A DNA stretch of 64,000 bases from Sphaerisporangium rubeum. GTDB taxonomy: Bacteria; Actinomycetota; Actinomycetes; Streptosporangiales; Streptosporangiaceae. A model generated the notes under the pieces. The model saw nothing but the letters and a program-made list of their open reading frames with translations, made no database searches and had not been told where the DNA came from. Below, piece by piece: positions 49,587-59,050 of this stretch (its first letter is position 1; the number at the start of each line of letters is the position of its first letter). The position numbers and the translations under genes are program-made. Location of the stretch: NCBI RefSeq assembly GCF_014207705.1, contig NZ_JACHIU010000001.1:4642501-4706500 (forward strand), read 5' to 3'.

Positions 49587-50768
49587 ATGAGCGAAACCTG
49601 GACCATCGGCGAGCTGGCCGACCGAGCGGCCGAAGCCCTCGGCCCCTCCACGCCACGCGCCAACGGCCGGGTCCGCGACGTCCCCAACGAGCGCCTGATC
49701 CGCTGGTACACCACGATCGGCCTGCTCGACCCCCCACTGACCCGCCGCGGCCGCGTGGCCCTGTACGGCCGCCGCCACCTGCTCCAACTCGTGGCCGTCA
49801 AACGCCGCCAAGCCGAAGGCCTGTCCATAGCCGCCATCCAGTCCGAGCTCACCGGAGCCCCCGACTCCGTCCTCGAATCCTTGGCCCACCTCCCCACCCC
49901 GACCCCACCAGGTCCCCCCATCCCGATCCCGGCGCCACCCCCGGCCGGCTCCCCTCGCACCACGCCACCCCTGGTCGACCCCCCTCGCATTGCGCCACCC
50001 CCGGCCGACCCCGCTCGCACTACGCGACCCCCGGCCGATCCCCTTCGCGCTACGCCACCCGTGGTCTTCCACCCCTCGCGGAACGATGACGCTCGCGGCC
50101 CGCACCCCTCTCCGGGAGCCGGCCCCCCTCCGGCCATCCACGTGCCCCAGGAACCGATCTCGCCGCTGGAGCCGCTGCTACCACCGGCCGTGCGTTCACC
50201 CGGCCACCCCGGTCCCTCCGACGAGCCGCACTACACCCCGGACGTCGCGCGGCCACGCTTCTGGGCCGAGCGGCCCGCCACCTTCGCCGCGGCCATACCT
50301 GAGTCACCTCCCGGCGGCCATCGCGTGCCTCCAGATCTCCCGCCTCCGGGAGGCGATGCGCTCATCCACGGCATACGGCTGGCACGCGGCGTGACACTCC
50401 TCATCGACGGCCGGACCCCGGGCCTGGACGACATCACCGCCATCAGGACCGCCGCCGGCACCCTCCTGGCCGTGCTTCAGGAGCGGCACCTGCTGGCCCC
50501 GGCCGACCCCGTCGAGCCGCACGACCTCACCCGCACGAGCACCACCCATCACCCCTCCACGCGCACCGGTGCGAGTCACGGCACAGCCATTCATGACGCC
50601 GCGGCTCGCACCACCACCGATCCGGCTCCGCCTCACTCCACGGCCACCCACACCACCCCCCTTGACCTGCCGCACACCACCGTCACCCGGCCCGCGGCCG
50701 ATCCGGTCGCGACTCACGTCACCCGTGCCGACACCACCGCCGGCGATCCCGAAGGGAAGCAGAGATGA
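49587..50768 (+). CDS. MerR-like helix-turn-helix regulator with long Pro-rich region
   Basis: Regulator of 393 residues. N-terminal MerR winged helix (about 4-85: TWTIGELADRAAEA, RLIRWYTTIGLLDPP, GRVALYGRRHLLQL, IAAIQSELTG). Residues about 100-250 are Pro/Ala/Arg/Thr-rich and include about four 10-residue repeats of the type RTT(R)PPADP (49950-50065). A second conserved block (about 255-310, ALIHGIRLARGVTLLIDG) follows, then a Thr/His-rich tail. The gene overlaps the VIT/vWA gene by 4 bases (ATGA). It is probably autoregulated through the dyad upstream; the effector is unknown. Confidence 0.85.
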   Translation: MSETWTIGELADRAAEALGPSTPRANGRVRDVPNERLIRWYTTIGLLDPPLTRRGRVALYGRRHLLQLVAVKRRQAEGLSIAAIQSELTGAPDSVLESLAHLPTPTPPGPPIPIPAPPPAGSPRTTPPLVDPPRIAPPPADPARTTRPPADPLRATPPVVFHPSRNDDARGPHPSPGAGPPPAIHVPQEPISPLEPLLPPAVRSPGHPGPSDEPHYTPDVARPRFWAERPATFAAAIPESPPGGHRVPPDLPPPGGDALIHGIRLARGVTLLIDGRTPGLDDITAIRTAAGTLLAVLQERHLLAPADPVEPHDLTRTSTTHHPSTRTGASHGTAIHDAAARTTTDPAPPHSTATHTTPLDLPHTTVTRPAADPVATHVTRADTTAGDPEGKQR

Positions 50769-53700
50769 GTGTTTCCATCGCCCCGCTGAAGCCCGGCGAG
50801 TACACCCCGCTCCCCGACGCGGGGATCGGCGCGCTGAGCACGGGAAAGGGCAATCTGCCCCTGGAGAGCGTCCACGTCACCGCGCACGTCAACGGCCTCA
50901 CCGGCGGCGTGGAGATGTCCCAGGTCTTCAAGAACCCGCACGACGTGCCGCTGGAGGCGACGTACGTCTTCCCGCTCCCCGACCGGGCGGCGGTGACGGC
51001 GTTCCGCATGGAGGCGGACGACCGGGTGATCGAAGGCACGCTGAAGGAGCGCGGCGAGGCCAGGCGTGAGTACGACGAGGCGACGGCACAAGGCAAGCGG
51101 GCCGCCATCGCCGAGGAGGACCGGCCCGACGTGTTCACCATCCGCGTCGGCAACATCGTCCCCGGCGAACGGGTCACCGTCCGTCTGACCCTCAGCCAGC
51201 CGCTTCCCTACGAGGACGGCGCCGCCACCTTCCGCTTCCCCCTGGTCGTGGCTCCGCGCTACATCCCGGGCACCCCCCTGGACGGCGACCCCGCCGGCTC
51301 CGGCGTCGCCCCCGACACCGACGCCGTCCCCGACGCCTCCCGCATCACCCCACCGGTCCTCCTCCCCGGCTTCCCGAACCCCGTCCTCCTGTCCCTTGCC
51401 GTCCACCTCGACCCCGCCGGCCTGGACCTCCGCGAAGTCCGCTCCAGCCTCCACACCGTCACCGAGGACAACGGCACCCTCCGCCTCACCCCCGGCGAAC
51501 GCCTCGACCGCGACTTCCTCCTCCGCCTCCACTTCGCCCCCTCCACCTCCTTGGAACTATTCCCCGACCCCGACCCCGACCCTGCTACTGCTACTGCTAC
51601 TGCTACTGCTACTGCTACCGACATCGACACCGACCCAGCTACTGCTACCGACACCGAGCCCTCCCACCCCCGCACCCCCCACTCACCCGAGTCACCCCCC
51701 GGCACCTCGTCCGTCGGCGCCACCTCCTCCGGCAGCGCACCACCCGACAGGATCGGAACCCCGGCCGACACCCCGACCTCGACCTGGCCCATCGAACCGA
51801 CCCGGTCCACCGAGCCGGTCAGCGGCGTGAAAGCCGACGGTCCAGACGATGGGAGCGGCACCTTCGCGCTCACCATCCTGCCGCCGGACCTCGGCGACGA
51901 CGCAAAGCGGCGGCCGCGTGATGTGGCGTTGCTGCTGGACCGGTCGGGCAGCATGACCGGGTGGAAGATCATCGCGGCACGCCGCGCCGCCGCTCGCATC
52001 GTCGACACCCTCACCACCGACGACAGGTTCGCCGTCCTGTCGTTCGACTCAGTGGTCGAGCGTCCACAAGACCTCGGCCCCGGCCTGTCCCCCGCGACCG
52101 ACCGCAACAGGTACCGCGCGGTCGAGCACCTCTCCCGCCTGGAGGCACGCGGCGGAACCGAAATGCTGTCCCCCATGGAACAGGCCCTCACCCTCCTGAC
52201 CGACCCAGACCAGGACCCGGACCATCCGAACAACCCGGACCACGACCCCGACCTTCGGAACAACCCAGACCGAGACCCCGACCGTCCGAACCACCCAGAC
52301 CACGACCCGGACCATCCGAACCACCCAAACCCGGACCTCAACCTTCGGAACAACCCGGACCACGACCCCAACCGTCCGAACAACCCGGACCACGACCCCA
52401 ACCTTCGGAACAACCCAGACCACGACCCCAACCGTCCGAACCACCCAGACTACGACCCCAACCTTCGGAACAACCCAGACCGAGACCCCAACCGTCCGAA
52501 CCACCCAGACCACGACCCGGACCATCCGAACCACCCAAACCCGGACCTCAACCTTCGGAACAACCCGGACCACGACTCCGACCATCCGAACACCCCGGAC
52601 CGGGATCGCGTCCTGGTGCTGGTCACCGACGGACAGGTGGGTAACGAGGATCAGATCCTTGAGCGGCTTGCTTCCCGGCTCGCCGCCATCCGGGTCCACA
52701 CCGTCGGCATCGACCGGGCAGTCAACGCCGGTTTCCTCGGCAGGCTCGCCGGCCTCGGCTCCGGTCGTTGCGAACTCGTCGAGTCCGAGGACCGTCTCGA
52801 CGAAGCGATGGAGCACATCCACCGCCGCATCGGCTCCCCGCTGGTGAACGGCCTCACCCTGAAAGCCGACGGCCTCGACGTCCTCCCCGCCACCGTCACC
52901 CACTTGAGCTCCTTGTACCCCGGCGTTCCCCTCCGCGTCTGGGGCCGCTACCGCGGCCCCGCCAGTGGCGCCATCACCATCCACGGCCAGACCCCCACCG
53001 GCCACCCCTGGGACCACCACCTGACCGCTTCCCTCCCCACCTCAACCCCCCCGAGCTCTCCTCACCTCACGCCTTCGGACCAGCCCACATCCACCACGTC
53101 CGCCACCCTCCCTCAACCGGCCGCCGCCGGCACACCGGCGACTCCGCACTCCGTACACCCCGGCACCACCCCTCCCACAGCGGCCACCACCGCCTCCTCG
53201 TGTCCTGTCGCCGGCACGGCCCCGCGACCCGCGTCCGACGCCGACGCGTCCCCCGGTGCACCTCACACCGGCAGCGCACATGCGCCGGGTGTGGCGCGGG
53301 CCATCTGGGCGAGGGCTCAGCTGCGTGGGCTGGAGGACCGGTACGCCGGCGGGGAGTACGAGTTGGAGCAAGAGATCATCCGTACCTCGCTGCGGCATGG
53401 GGTGCTGTGCCGGTTCACCGCTTTCGTGGCCGTGGACACCAGGGTCGTCACCGCGCCGGGTGGGAAGACGCACCGCGTGATCCAGCCGGTGGAGACGCCG
53501 AGCGGCTGGGACATGTCCATCAACGCGGCCCCGATGATGGCCGCCGCCCCGATGGCGTTCACCACCGCCGCGCCGGCGTTCTTCGACGCCGGCCATCAGA
53601 GGAACTCGGCCGGCGACCAGGAATCGTCTCGAAGCAGCCTGGGTGTCCCCTCACCTCCGCCACCCGGCTCACCACCCGCGTCACCGCTCGCCCCACCACC

Positions 53701-54190
53701 CGGCTCGCCATCTGCGCCGTCACCGGTGCCACCGCCGGTTCCGTCGTTCGCCCCACCGCCGAGTCCGCCTTCCGGACCTCTTGGCGGCCTCTCCGGTGCG
53801 CCGCCTCGCGGCCGGTTCGGTGTGGCCAAGCGCATGGCCGGCCCCGCTCCGGGGTTGATCCGCCGCTCCCCCGAAACCATCCGTCCTCAGTTGACGGAGG
53901 AACTGAGCCGGCTGCGTTCCCAGCAGGCACTCTCTCCGGCCGATCGCATGACGTACCTGGCGGACCTGGCCAGCCGACTGGCCGCACTCGCCACCCACCT
54001 CGGCGATGACGGTCCGCTGGCCACCCTGGCCCGCGACCTCGCCGCCTGTGAAACCCCGACTCCCGACCTCGACCTGGAAGCCCTGTGGCACCGCGCTCTC
54101 ACCGTCCTCGCCACCCTCACCGGCGAACCCCCCACCCCACCGCCACCCGCACCCCCCACCTCTCGCCGATCCTTCTGGAAGCGTTCCTGA
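50765..54190 (+). CDS. VIT and von Willebrand factor A domain protein with internal minisatellite
   Basis: Protein of 1141 residues without signal peptide. VIT domain (about 5-135: VHVTAHVNGLTGGVEMSQVF, ATYVFPLPD, RREYDEA), Asp/Thr-rich linker containing (Ala-Thr)6, then a vWA domain with the MIDAS motif DRSGSM at about 392-397. The vWA fold is interrupted after its second half-helix by 135 residues (480-614) of a 10-residue Asn-Pro-Asp repeat and resumes at VLVLVTDGQVGN. The C-terminal half has Pro-rich spacers and a helical tail. Coupled to the MerR gene by a 4-base overlap. Function unknown; VIT/vWA proteins commonly act in protein assembly. Confidence 0.85.
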   Translation: MSVSIAPLKPGEYTPLPDAGIGALSTGKGNLPLESVHVTAHVNGLTGGVEMSQVFKNPHDVPLEATYVFPLPDRAAVTAFRMEADDRVIEGTLKERGEARREYDEATAQGKRAAIAEEDRPDVFTIRVGNIVPGERVTVRLTLSQPLPYEDGAATFRFPLVVAPRYIPGTPLDGDPAGSGVAPDTDAVPDASRITPPVLLPGFPNPVLLSLAVHLDPAGLDLREVRSSLHTVTEDNGTLRLTPGERLDRDFLLRLHFAPSTSLELFPDPDPDPATATATATATATDIDTDPATATDTEPSHPRTPHSPESPPGTSSVGATSSGSAPPDRIGTPADTPTSTWPIEPTRSTEPVSGVKADGPDDGSGTFALTILPPDLGDDAKRRPRDVALLLDRSGSMTGWKIIAARRAAARIVDTLTTDDRFAVLSFDSVVERPQDLGPGLSPATDRNRYRAVEHLSRLEARGGTEMLSPMEQALTLLTDPDQDPDHPNNPDHDPDLRNNPDRDPDRPNHPDHDPDHPNHPNPDLNLRNNPDHDPNRPNNPDHDPNLRNNPDHDPNRPNHPDYDPNLRNNPDRDPNRPNHPDHDPDHPNHPNPDLNLRNNPDHDSDHPNTPDRDRVLVLVTDGQVGNEDQILERLASRLAAIRVHTVGIDRAVNAGFLGRLAGLGSGRCELVESEDRLDEAMEHIHRRIGSPLVNGLTLKADGLDVLPATVTHLSSLYPGVPLRVWGRYRGPASGAITIHGQTPTGHPWDHHLTASLPTSTPPSSPHLTPSDQPTSTTSATLPQPAAAGTPATPHSVHPGTTPPTAATTASSCPVAGTAPRPASDADASPGAPHTGSAHAPGVARAIWARAQLRGLEDRYAGGEYELEQEIIRTSLRHGVLCRFTAFVAVDTRVVTAPGGKTHRVIQPVETPSGWDMSINAAPMMAAAPMAFTTAAPAFFDAGHQRNSAGDQESSRSSLGVPSPPPPGSPPASPLAPPPGSPSAPSPVPPPVPSFAPPPSPPSGPLGGLSGAPPRGRFGVAKRMAGPAPGLIRRSPETIRPQLTEELSRLRSQQALSPADRMTYLADLASRLAALATHLGDDGPLATLARDLAACETPTPDLDLEALWHRALTVLATLTGEPPTPPPPAPPTSRRSFWKRS
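51584..51619 (+). repeat. In-frame GCTACT hexanucleotide run
   Basis: Five perfect GCTACT copies plus one GCTACC encode (Ala-Thr)6 in the linker of the vWA protein; a shorter relic lies at 51639-51650. Copy-number change would alter length but not frame. Confidence 0.95.
52202..52606 (+). repeat. 30-bp coding minisatellite inside the vWA domain
   Basis: About thirteen units of roughly 30 bp encode variants of the decapeptide NNPDHDPNRP / NHPDHDPDHP. Higher-order copying is visible: bases 52291-52366 and 52501-52576 are identical over 76 bp, 210 bp apart. All variation keeps the frame open. The product is extremely rich in Asp, Asn and Pro and should be disordered or extended. Confidence 0.95.
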
Positions 54191-54756
54191 GGAACTTCCC
54201 CATGGCGGCGACCCGCTCCCCGTCCTCGTATTCGGACGGGGAGCGCTGCGGAACACGGCCAAGTGCGGCACGGCGCTCCAAGTGAAAGCCGGAAGCTGAG
54301 CGCGTGGGGATCGCGTGGACTGCCGTCGGACCGGTCTGCGTCGCCGCGCTCGCGGCCACCGGAACTGCGTGAGCGCGGAGCTCGGCGTCGACTGCCGTGA
54401 GTGATCTTCGTCGCCACGATTGTGGCCGCCGGGACGGTGTGAACGCGCGGAGGTCGCGGCGGCTACCGCTGGACCGGTCTGCGTCGCCACGCTCGTGGCC
54501 ACCGGGACGGTGTGAACGCGGAGCTCGGCGTCGACTGCCGCGAGTGATCTTCGTCGCCACGATTGTGGCCGCCGGGACGGTGTGAACGCGCGGAGGTCGC
54601 GGCGGCTGCCGTCGGAGTGGGACGTTCCAGGTAGCGGCCTCGGGGTGGGAGCTACATTGCGCAGCGGGTACTCGTCGTGCCGTGCGAGCCCGAGTCGCCG
54701 CTGACGCCTGTGGATGTGAGTGCCTTAGTGGTGGGAGTGGTTCCTGCTCTCTGTGT
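54191..54756. repeat. Intergenic region with 143-bp tandem duplication
   Basis: No gene is supported in these 560 bases between convergent vWA and SWIM genes. From about 54321 to 54607 there are two tandem copies of a 143-bp unit; the 90 bases at 54375-54464 and 54518-54607 are almost identical (one difference around GTGAGTGATC/GCGAGTGATC). Each unit contains two related sub-elements with TCGCCAC(G)-N-CGTGGCC(A/G)CCGGGACGGTGTGAACGCG. The short frames through it look like repeated artefacts. Confidence 0.85.
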
Positions 54757-55701
54757 TCAGTTCTTTGGTCGTTCCCTTTCCTCCTCCTGGTCGGGGAGCG
54801 ATCGGTAGGCGGGACGGAGGATGTCCATCAAGGGGATGTGGCGGATTTTCAGAGGTGGGGGGTCCAGGGCTCGGAGGAGGAGTTCGGGGGGGTTTGTGGT
54901 GGTGGGGGGTGGGTGGAGGCGGGAGAGGGGGGTGGTGGGGGTGTAGAAGTCGGTCAGGCGTTCGGTGAACGGGGGGTCTGCGGGGAGCGCGGTTGGGGAT
55001 GGGTCGGAGGCGGTGGGGTTGGGGGTTGAGGTTGGGTTGAGGGCTGGGGTGGTGGGGGTGAGGGTTGATCTGGCCGTGTCGGGGAGGTCAGTGGGGCTGC
55101 GTGGTGTGGGGGTGGGGGGAGTTGGGTGGAGGGCGGTCAGGAGGGTGGGGCGGGGGCGGCCTCGCCAGTGGAGGATTTGGAAGGGGTCGTCGTCGAAGGA
55201 CTCGGCGAGGAGGTAGAGGACCGCCGAGAGGTGTTTGCAGGGGTCGGACCAGTCGGGGCAGGAGCAGGTCATGTCGAAGGTGGTGGGGAAGAGGGAAAGG
55301 TTCAGCGTTTCGAAGACTTCGACGATCTCGGGGGGCATCTCGCCGGCCAGGAGTTTGGCGCGGTACAGGGCTCGTCTGGAGAGTTCTCGCTCCACGCGGG
55401 TCCAGTCGGCGTCGTCGTACGCGGGGACGGTGATGGTGACCTGGTAGGGCTCGGGTCGTGAGCCCTGGACCAGGGCACGGACTGTCCCGGGTGCGAGGCC
55501 CATCTCCAGGACCTGGCCTTTGCGTGCGTACGCGCGGCCACGGGACAGCCGGCCGGGGTCGCAGATCTCTTCCAGGATGTCGATGAAGCGGCGGGACCAC
55601 CATTGTTCCCCGATCGAGCCCCGTTTGCTCCGGGCCCGCAACCCGCCTTCGACCCGGATCGGCGCCGCCGCTTCGAACCACCCGTCCCTGCCGATAGGCA
55701 T
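54757..55701 (-). CDS. SWIM zinc-finger protein
   Basis: Protein of 314 residues with the SWIM zinc-binding motif CSCPDWSDPCKH (near 141-152, CxCx6CxH), preceded by a conserved domain (about 35-130, RGRAYARKGQVLEM) common to this family. The C-terminal half (after 190) is Pro/Thr-rich and poorly conserved. It starts 1 base after the SNF2 gene stop and is certainly co-transcribed with it; SWIM proteins paired with SNF2 ATPases occur in many bacteria and probably act together on DNA or chromatin-like complexes (inference). Confidence 0.9.
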   Translation of the reverse strand: MPIGRDGWFEAAAPIRVEGGLRARSKRGSIGEQWWSRRFIDILEEICDPGRLSRGRAYARKGQVLEMGLAPGTVRALVQGSRPEPYQVTITVPAYDDADWTRVERELSRRALYRAKLLAGEMPPEIVEVFETLNLSLFPTTFDMTCSCPDWSDPCKHLSAVLYLLAESFDDDPFQILHWRGRPRPTLLTALHPTPPTPTPRSPTDLPDTARSTLTPTTPALNPTSTPNPTASDPSPTALPADPPFTERLTDFYTPTTPLSRLHPPPTTTNPPELLLRALDPPPLKIRHIPLMDILRPAYRSLPDQEEERERPKN

Positions 55702-55702
55702 G

Positions 55703-58700
55703 TCAGCTCACCGCCTCGGGTGAGAGGCGGAACAGGTCGTGGAGTTGCGTTGTGGACAGTTCGGTGAGCCAGTCCTCGCCGGTGCCTATCACGGAGTCGG
55801 CCAGGGCTTTCTTGCGTTCGATCATTTCGTCGATGCGTTCTTCGAGAGTGCCGGCGCAGATGAACTTGCGGACCTGGACGTTGCGGTGCTGGCCGATGCG
55901 GAAGGCGCGGTCGGTGGCCTGGTCCTCGACGGCGGGGTTCCACCAGCGGTCCACGTGGATGACGTGGTTGGCGGCGGTGAGGTTGAGGCCGGTGCCTGCG
56001 GCTTTCAGGGACAGCAGGAAGATCATGGGGTCGTCCTCGTTCTGGAAGCGGTCCACCAGTTCGTCGCGGCGTTTCTTGGGGAGGCCGCCGTGGAGCCACA
56101 GGACGGGACGGTCCAGGTGGGCCGCCAGGTAGGGCTGGAGCAGGGAGCCCCATTCGGCGTACTGGGTGAAGACGAGGGCTTTGTCGCCTTCTTGGATGAT
56201 CTCTTCCGCGAGCTCTTCGAGACGGGCCAGCTTGCCGGAGCGGCCGGCGAGGCGGGAGCCGTCCTTGAGCAGGTGCGCGGGGTGGTTGCAGACCTGTTTG
56301 AGCCGGGCCATGGCGGCGAGCACGTTGCCGCGGCGCTCGATGCCCTCGCTGTCGTCGATGCGGGCCATCATGTCTTCGAGCACGGCCTTGTAGAGGGTGG
56401 CCTGCTCAGGGGTGAGAGTGCACCAGACCTTCATCTCCAGCTTCTCGGGGAGATCGGAGATGATCGTCTTGTCGGTCTTGAGGCGGCGCAGGACGAACGG
56501 GCCGGTGGCGCGGCGCAGCGCCAGGGTCGCGGTCTCGTCGCCGCGGGCCTCGATGGGTTCCTGGTAGCGCTCGCGGAACCGGCGTGCGGGGCCGAGCAGG
56601 CCGGGGTTGCAGAACTCCATGATCGACCACAGTTCGGCGAGGTGGTTCTCCACGGGGGTGCCGGTGAGCGCGAGCCGGGTGCGGGCCGGGATGGAGCGCA
56701 CGGCCTGGGACTGCCTCGCGCCGCTGTTCTTGATGGCCTGCGCCTCGTCGCACACCACCCGGCCCCAGGCGAAGGCCGCGAGCGCCGCGGCGTCGCGCAG
56801 CAACGTGCCGTATGTCGTGATGACGAGGTCGGCGCCGGCGACGGCACCGGCGAGTTCGTCCGCGCGCATGCGGGACGCGCCGTGGTGGACGTACAGCCGC
56901 AGCGAGGGGGCGAACCGCGCGGCTTCCTTCTGCCAGTTGTTGATCAGCGACATGGGGCAGACCAGCAGCGTAGGCGCGGGGGTGCCGCCGTCGCGGCGCT
57001 CGTCGAGCAGCAGGGACAGTGTCTGCGCGGTCTTGCCGAGGCCCATGTCGTCGGCGAGGATGCCGCCGAGCCCGAGCCGGGACAGGAAGCTCAGCCACGA
57101 CAGGCCGCGCTCCTGGTAGGGCCGCAGCGCGCCGTGGAACGACGCGGGGGTCGGCACGGGGGTCAGGCGCCGCTCGGCGTCGGTGGACAGCAGGTCGCCG
57201 AGCACCCCGTCGGCGTCTACCTCGACCAGCGGCAGCTCCTCGTCGCCGCCGGTGACGACCTCGTGCAGCGCCTGCGCGACGGTCATCTCGCCGGCCCGGC
57301 GCCGCTCGATGGCGGCGAGCGCCGCCTTGAGCTGCCGGTCGTCCAGCTCGACCCACTGGCCGCGCACCCGGACCAGCGGCACTTTCAGCCGCGCCAACTC
57401 GGCGAGCTCCTCCTCGCCGATGGTGTGGCCGCCGACGGCGAGGTCCACCCGGAAGTCGACCACCTCGCCGAGACCGAGCCCTTGGCCGCCGGCCGCGCGG
57501 GACGCCGTGGCACGGCTGCGGGTGGTGAGTTTCAACCCGAGCGCCTTGCGGCCGGCCCACGCCGGGAGCCGCACGCCGTACCCCGCGGCCTGGAGCAGGG
57601 GTGCGGCGCGGCGCAGGAAGCCGAAGGCCCAGGCGCTGTCCACCACCATGCCGGACGGCCGTGCGTCGTCGAGCGCGGTGTGCAGCTCGGGGCAGAGCCG
57701 CACGGCGCGGCCGAGCCCGGCGAGCAGCGTCTCGTCGGGACGGCCGGGCAGGCCGCGGATCGGGGTGCCGTCCCAGAGCAGGGACGCCGGCACGTACAGG
57801 CTGGGGTCGTCGACCGACTGGAGAGCGAACTCCAGCTCCCAGCGGTCGTCGTCCCCGGCCGGTTCGATGAGGCGGAAGCAGACCCGGATGGGGCCTTCCA
57901 TGCGGGTCGCCGCGTCCAGCCAGGTGGCGAGGGTGCCTTGCAGCGCCGCCGCCTCGGCCGGGCCGGGGTCCTCGACGGCGGCGTCGGGGGCGGTGAGGGC
58001 GAACAGCCAGCGGTCGGGCAGGGGGCTGGTGCGGCCGGGGCGGTTGCCGAGCAGGAGCCGTTCCGGCATGCGTGCGCGGGTGACGGCGTCGGTGAAGCCG
58101 GACAGTGCCTCGTGCAGCACGTCGGCGGCGGGCCGTTCGCGCGGCGCGGCGCGGCAGGCGGGGGGCATGGCGGCGGCGAGGTCGCGCACGGCGGTGACGT
58201 CGGCGCCGGTGATCACGGGGACCCACCGCGCGGCGTAGCCTCCGTCCTCGTTGACGAACTGCGGCAGCACCCTGCCTCGTCCGGCCAGTGCGCGCGCGTG
58301 CTCGGCGACGAGCGCGAAGTACCGCAGCGACCAGCCTGGGGCCCACTCGGCGGCACCGGCGTCCAGCGCGGGGCCGCCCCGCGGGACGGACGTGCCCGGC
58401 AGGGAGCGCAGCAGGACGAGCGCCTGCGCGGGGGGCAGCCGCAGCGACGGCGCCTGCCAGGTGACGATCCTCGGCCGGCGAACCCGGCTCGCCAGGCCCG
58501 ACTCCGGGGACGGCAGCGGCTCGGTGGCCGACCCCGGGAGGCTCAGGCCGACCGGCTCGGCCGCGATCTCGCCGGTCAGGCCGAGCGCCGCGGCCAAGGC
58601 GTCCGCAGGCGCGGCGAACGGATGCGGCCTCACGCCACGGATCCGGCCGCGCGAGGCGGGGCCGCTCTCGCGGGACAGGAGGCCGCTCGGGTGAGACACA

Positions 58701-58834
58701 AGACCGCTTGCGCCAGGCACAGGGCCGCTCGTGCGGGTCGCCGACGCCGTGCCGTCGTCGCCGCCGGGTGCCGTGGTGTCCTCGGCCCACACGGTGAGAC
58801 GGCCGGCCACCCAGGCGCCGTGGACCACGAGCAC
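55703..58834 (-). CDS. SNF2-family DNA-dependent ATPase/helicase
   Basis: Protein of 1043 residues. An N-terminal bacterial SNF2-associated region (about 1-560) precedes the two-lobed ATPase: ADDMGLGKTAQT (Walker A), CDEAQAIKN (DEAQ variant of the DEAH box), LALTGTPVENHLAELWSIMEF, and C-terminal lobe WLHGGLPKKRRDELV, LKAAGTGLNLTAANHV, QATDRAFRIGQHRNVQV. It probably translocates on duplex DNA in repair or transcription. The frame stays open far upstream, but GTG 58834 with GGAG about 8 bases before it begins the conserved LVVHGAWVAGRL start. Operon with the SWIM gene. Confidence 0.92.
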   Translation of the reverse strand: MLVVHGAWVAGRLTVWAEDTTAPGGDDGTASATRTSGPVPGASGLVSHPSGLLSRESGPASRGRIRGVRPHPFAAPADALAAALGLTGEIAAEPVGLSLPGSATEPLPSPESGLASRVRRPRIVTWQAPSLRLPPAQALVLLRSLPGTSVPRGGPALDAGAAEWAPGWSLRYFALVAEHARALAGRGRVLPQFVNEDGGYAARWVPVITGADVTAVRDLAAAMPPACRAAPRERPAADVLHEALSGFTDAVTRARMPERLLLGNRPGRTSPLPDRWLFALTAPDAAVEDPGPAEAAALQGTLATWLDAATRMEGPIRVCFRLIEPAGDDDRWELEFALQSVDDPSLYVPASLLWDGTPIRGLPGRPDETLLAGLGRAVRLCPELHTALDDARPSGMVVDSAWAFGFLRRAAPLLQAAGYGVRLPAWAGRKALGLKLTTRSRATASRAAGGQGLGLGEVVDFRVDLAVGGHTIGEEELAELARLKVPLVRVRGQWVELDDRQLKAALAAIERRRAGEMTVAQALHEVVTGGDEELPLVEVDADGVLGDLLSTDAERRLTPVPTPASFHGALRPYQERGLSWLSFLSRLGLGGILADDMGLGKTAQTLSLLLDERRDGGTPAPTLLVCPMSLINNWQKEAARFAPSLRLYVHHGASRMRADELAGAVAGADLVITTYGTLLRDAAALAAFAWGRVVCDEAQAIKNSGARQSQAVRSIPARTRLALTGTPVENHLAELWSIMEFCNPGLLGPARRFRERYQEPIEARGDETATLALRRATGPFVLRRLKTDKTIISDLPEKLEMKVWCTLTPEQATLYKAVLEDMMARIDDSEGIERRGNVLAAMARLKQVCNHPAHLLKDGSRLAGRSGKLARLEELAEEIIQEGDKALVFTQYAEWGSLLQPYLAAHLDRPVLWLHGGLPKKRRDELVDRFQNEDDPMIFLLSLKAAGTGLNLTAANHVIHVDRWWNPAVEDQATDRAFRIGQHRNVQVRKFICAGTLEERIDEMIERKKALADSVIGTGEDWLTELSTTQLHDLFRLSPEAVS

Positions 58835-58906
58835 TGCACCAACTCCGTTCGAGGCGTCGCCTGACCTGCCGGGGGATCCCGATGATACGTCGCCGCGCGC
58901 ACAGCG

Positions 58907-58978
58907 GACGGCGGTGTGGACGGCGGTGTGGACGGCGGTGTGGACGGCGGTATGGACGGCGGTATGGACGGCGGTATG
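58907..58978. repeat. Six tandem 12-bp units in a divergent promoter region
   Basis: GACGGCGGTGTG occurs three times and GACGGCGGTATG three times, head to tail, between the divergent SNF2 and homocysteine methyltransferase starts. Position 73 bases upstream of both genes' coding ends of the region makes it a candidate regulatory spacer, but no motif in it is known to me. Confidence 0.92.
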
Positions 58979-59050
58979 GACGGACGTTCGGTGGAAGGTC
59001 CGGGTGCCGTCTTGGGGGCCGGTCGACCACGCGCCACATAAGGTACATAG

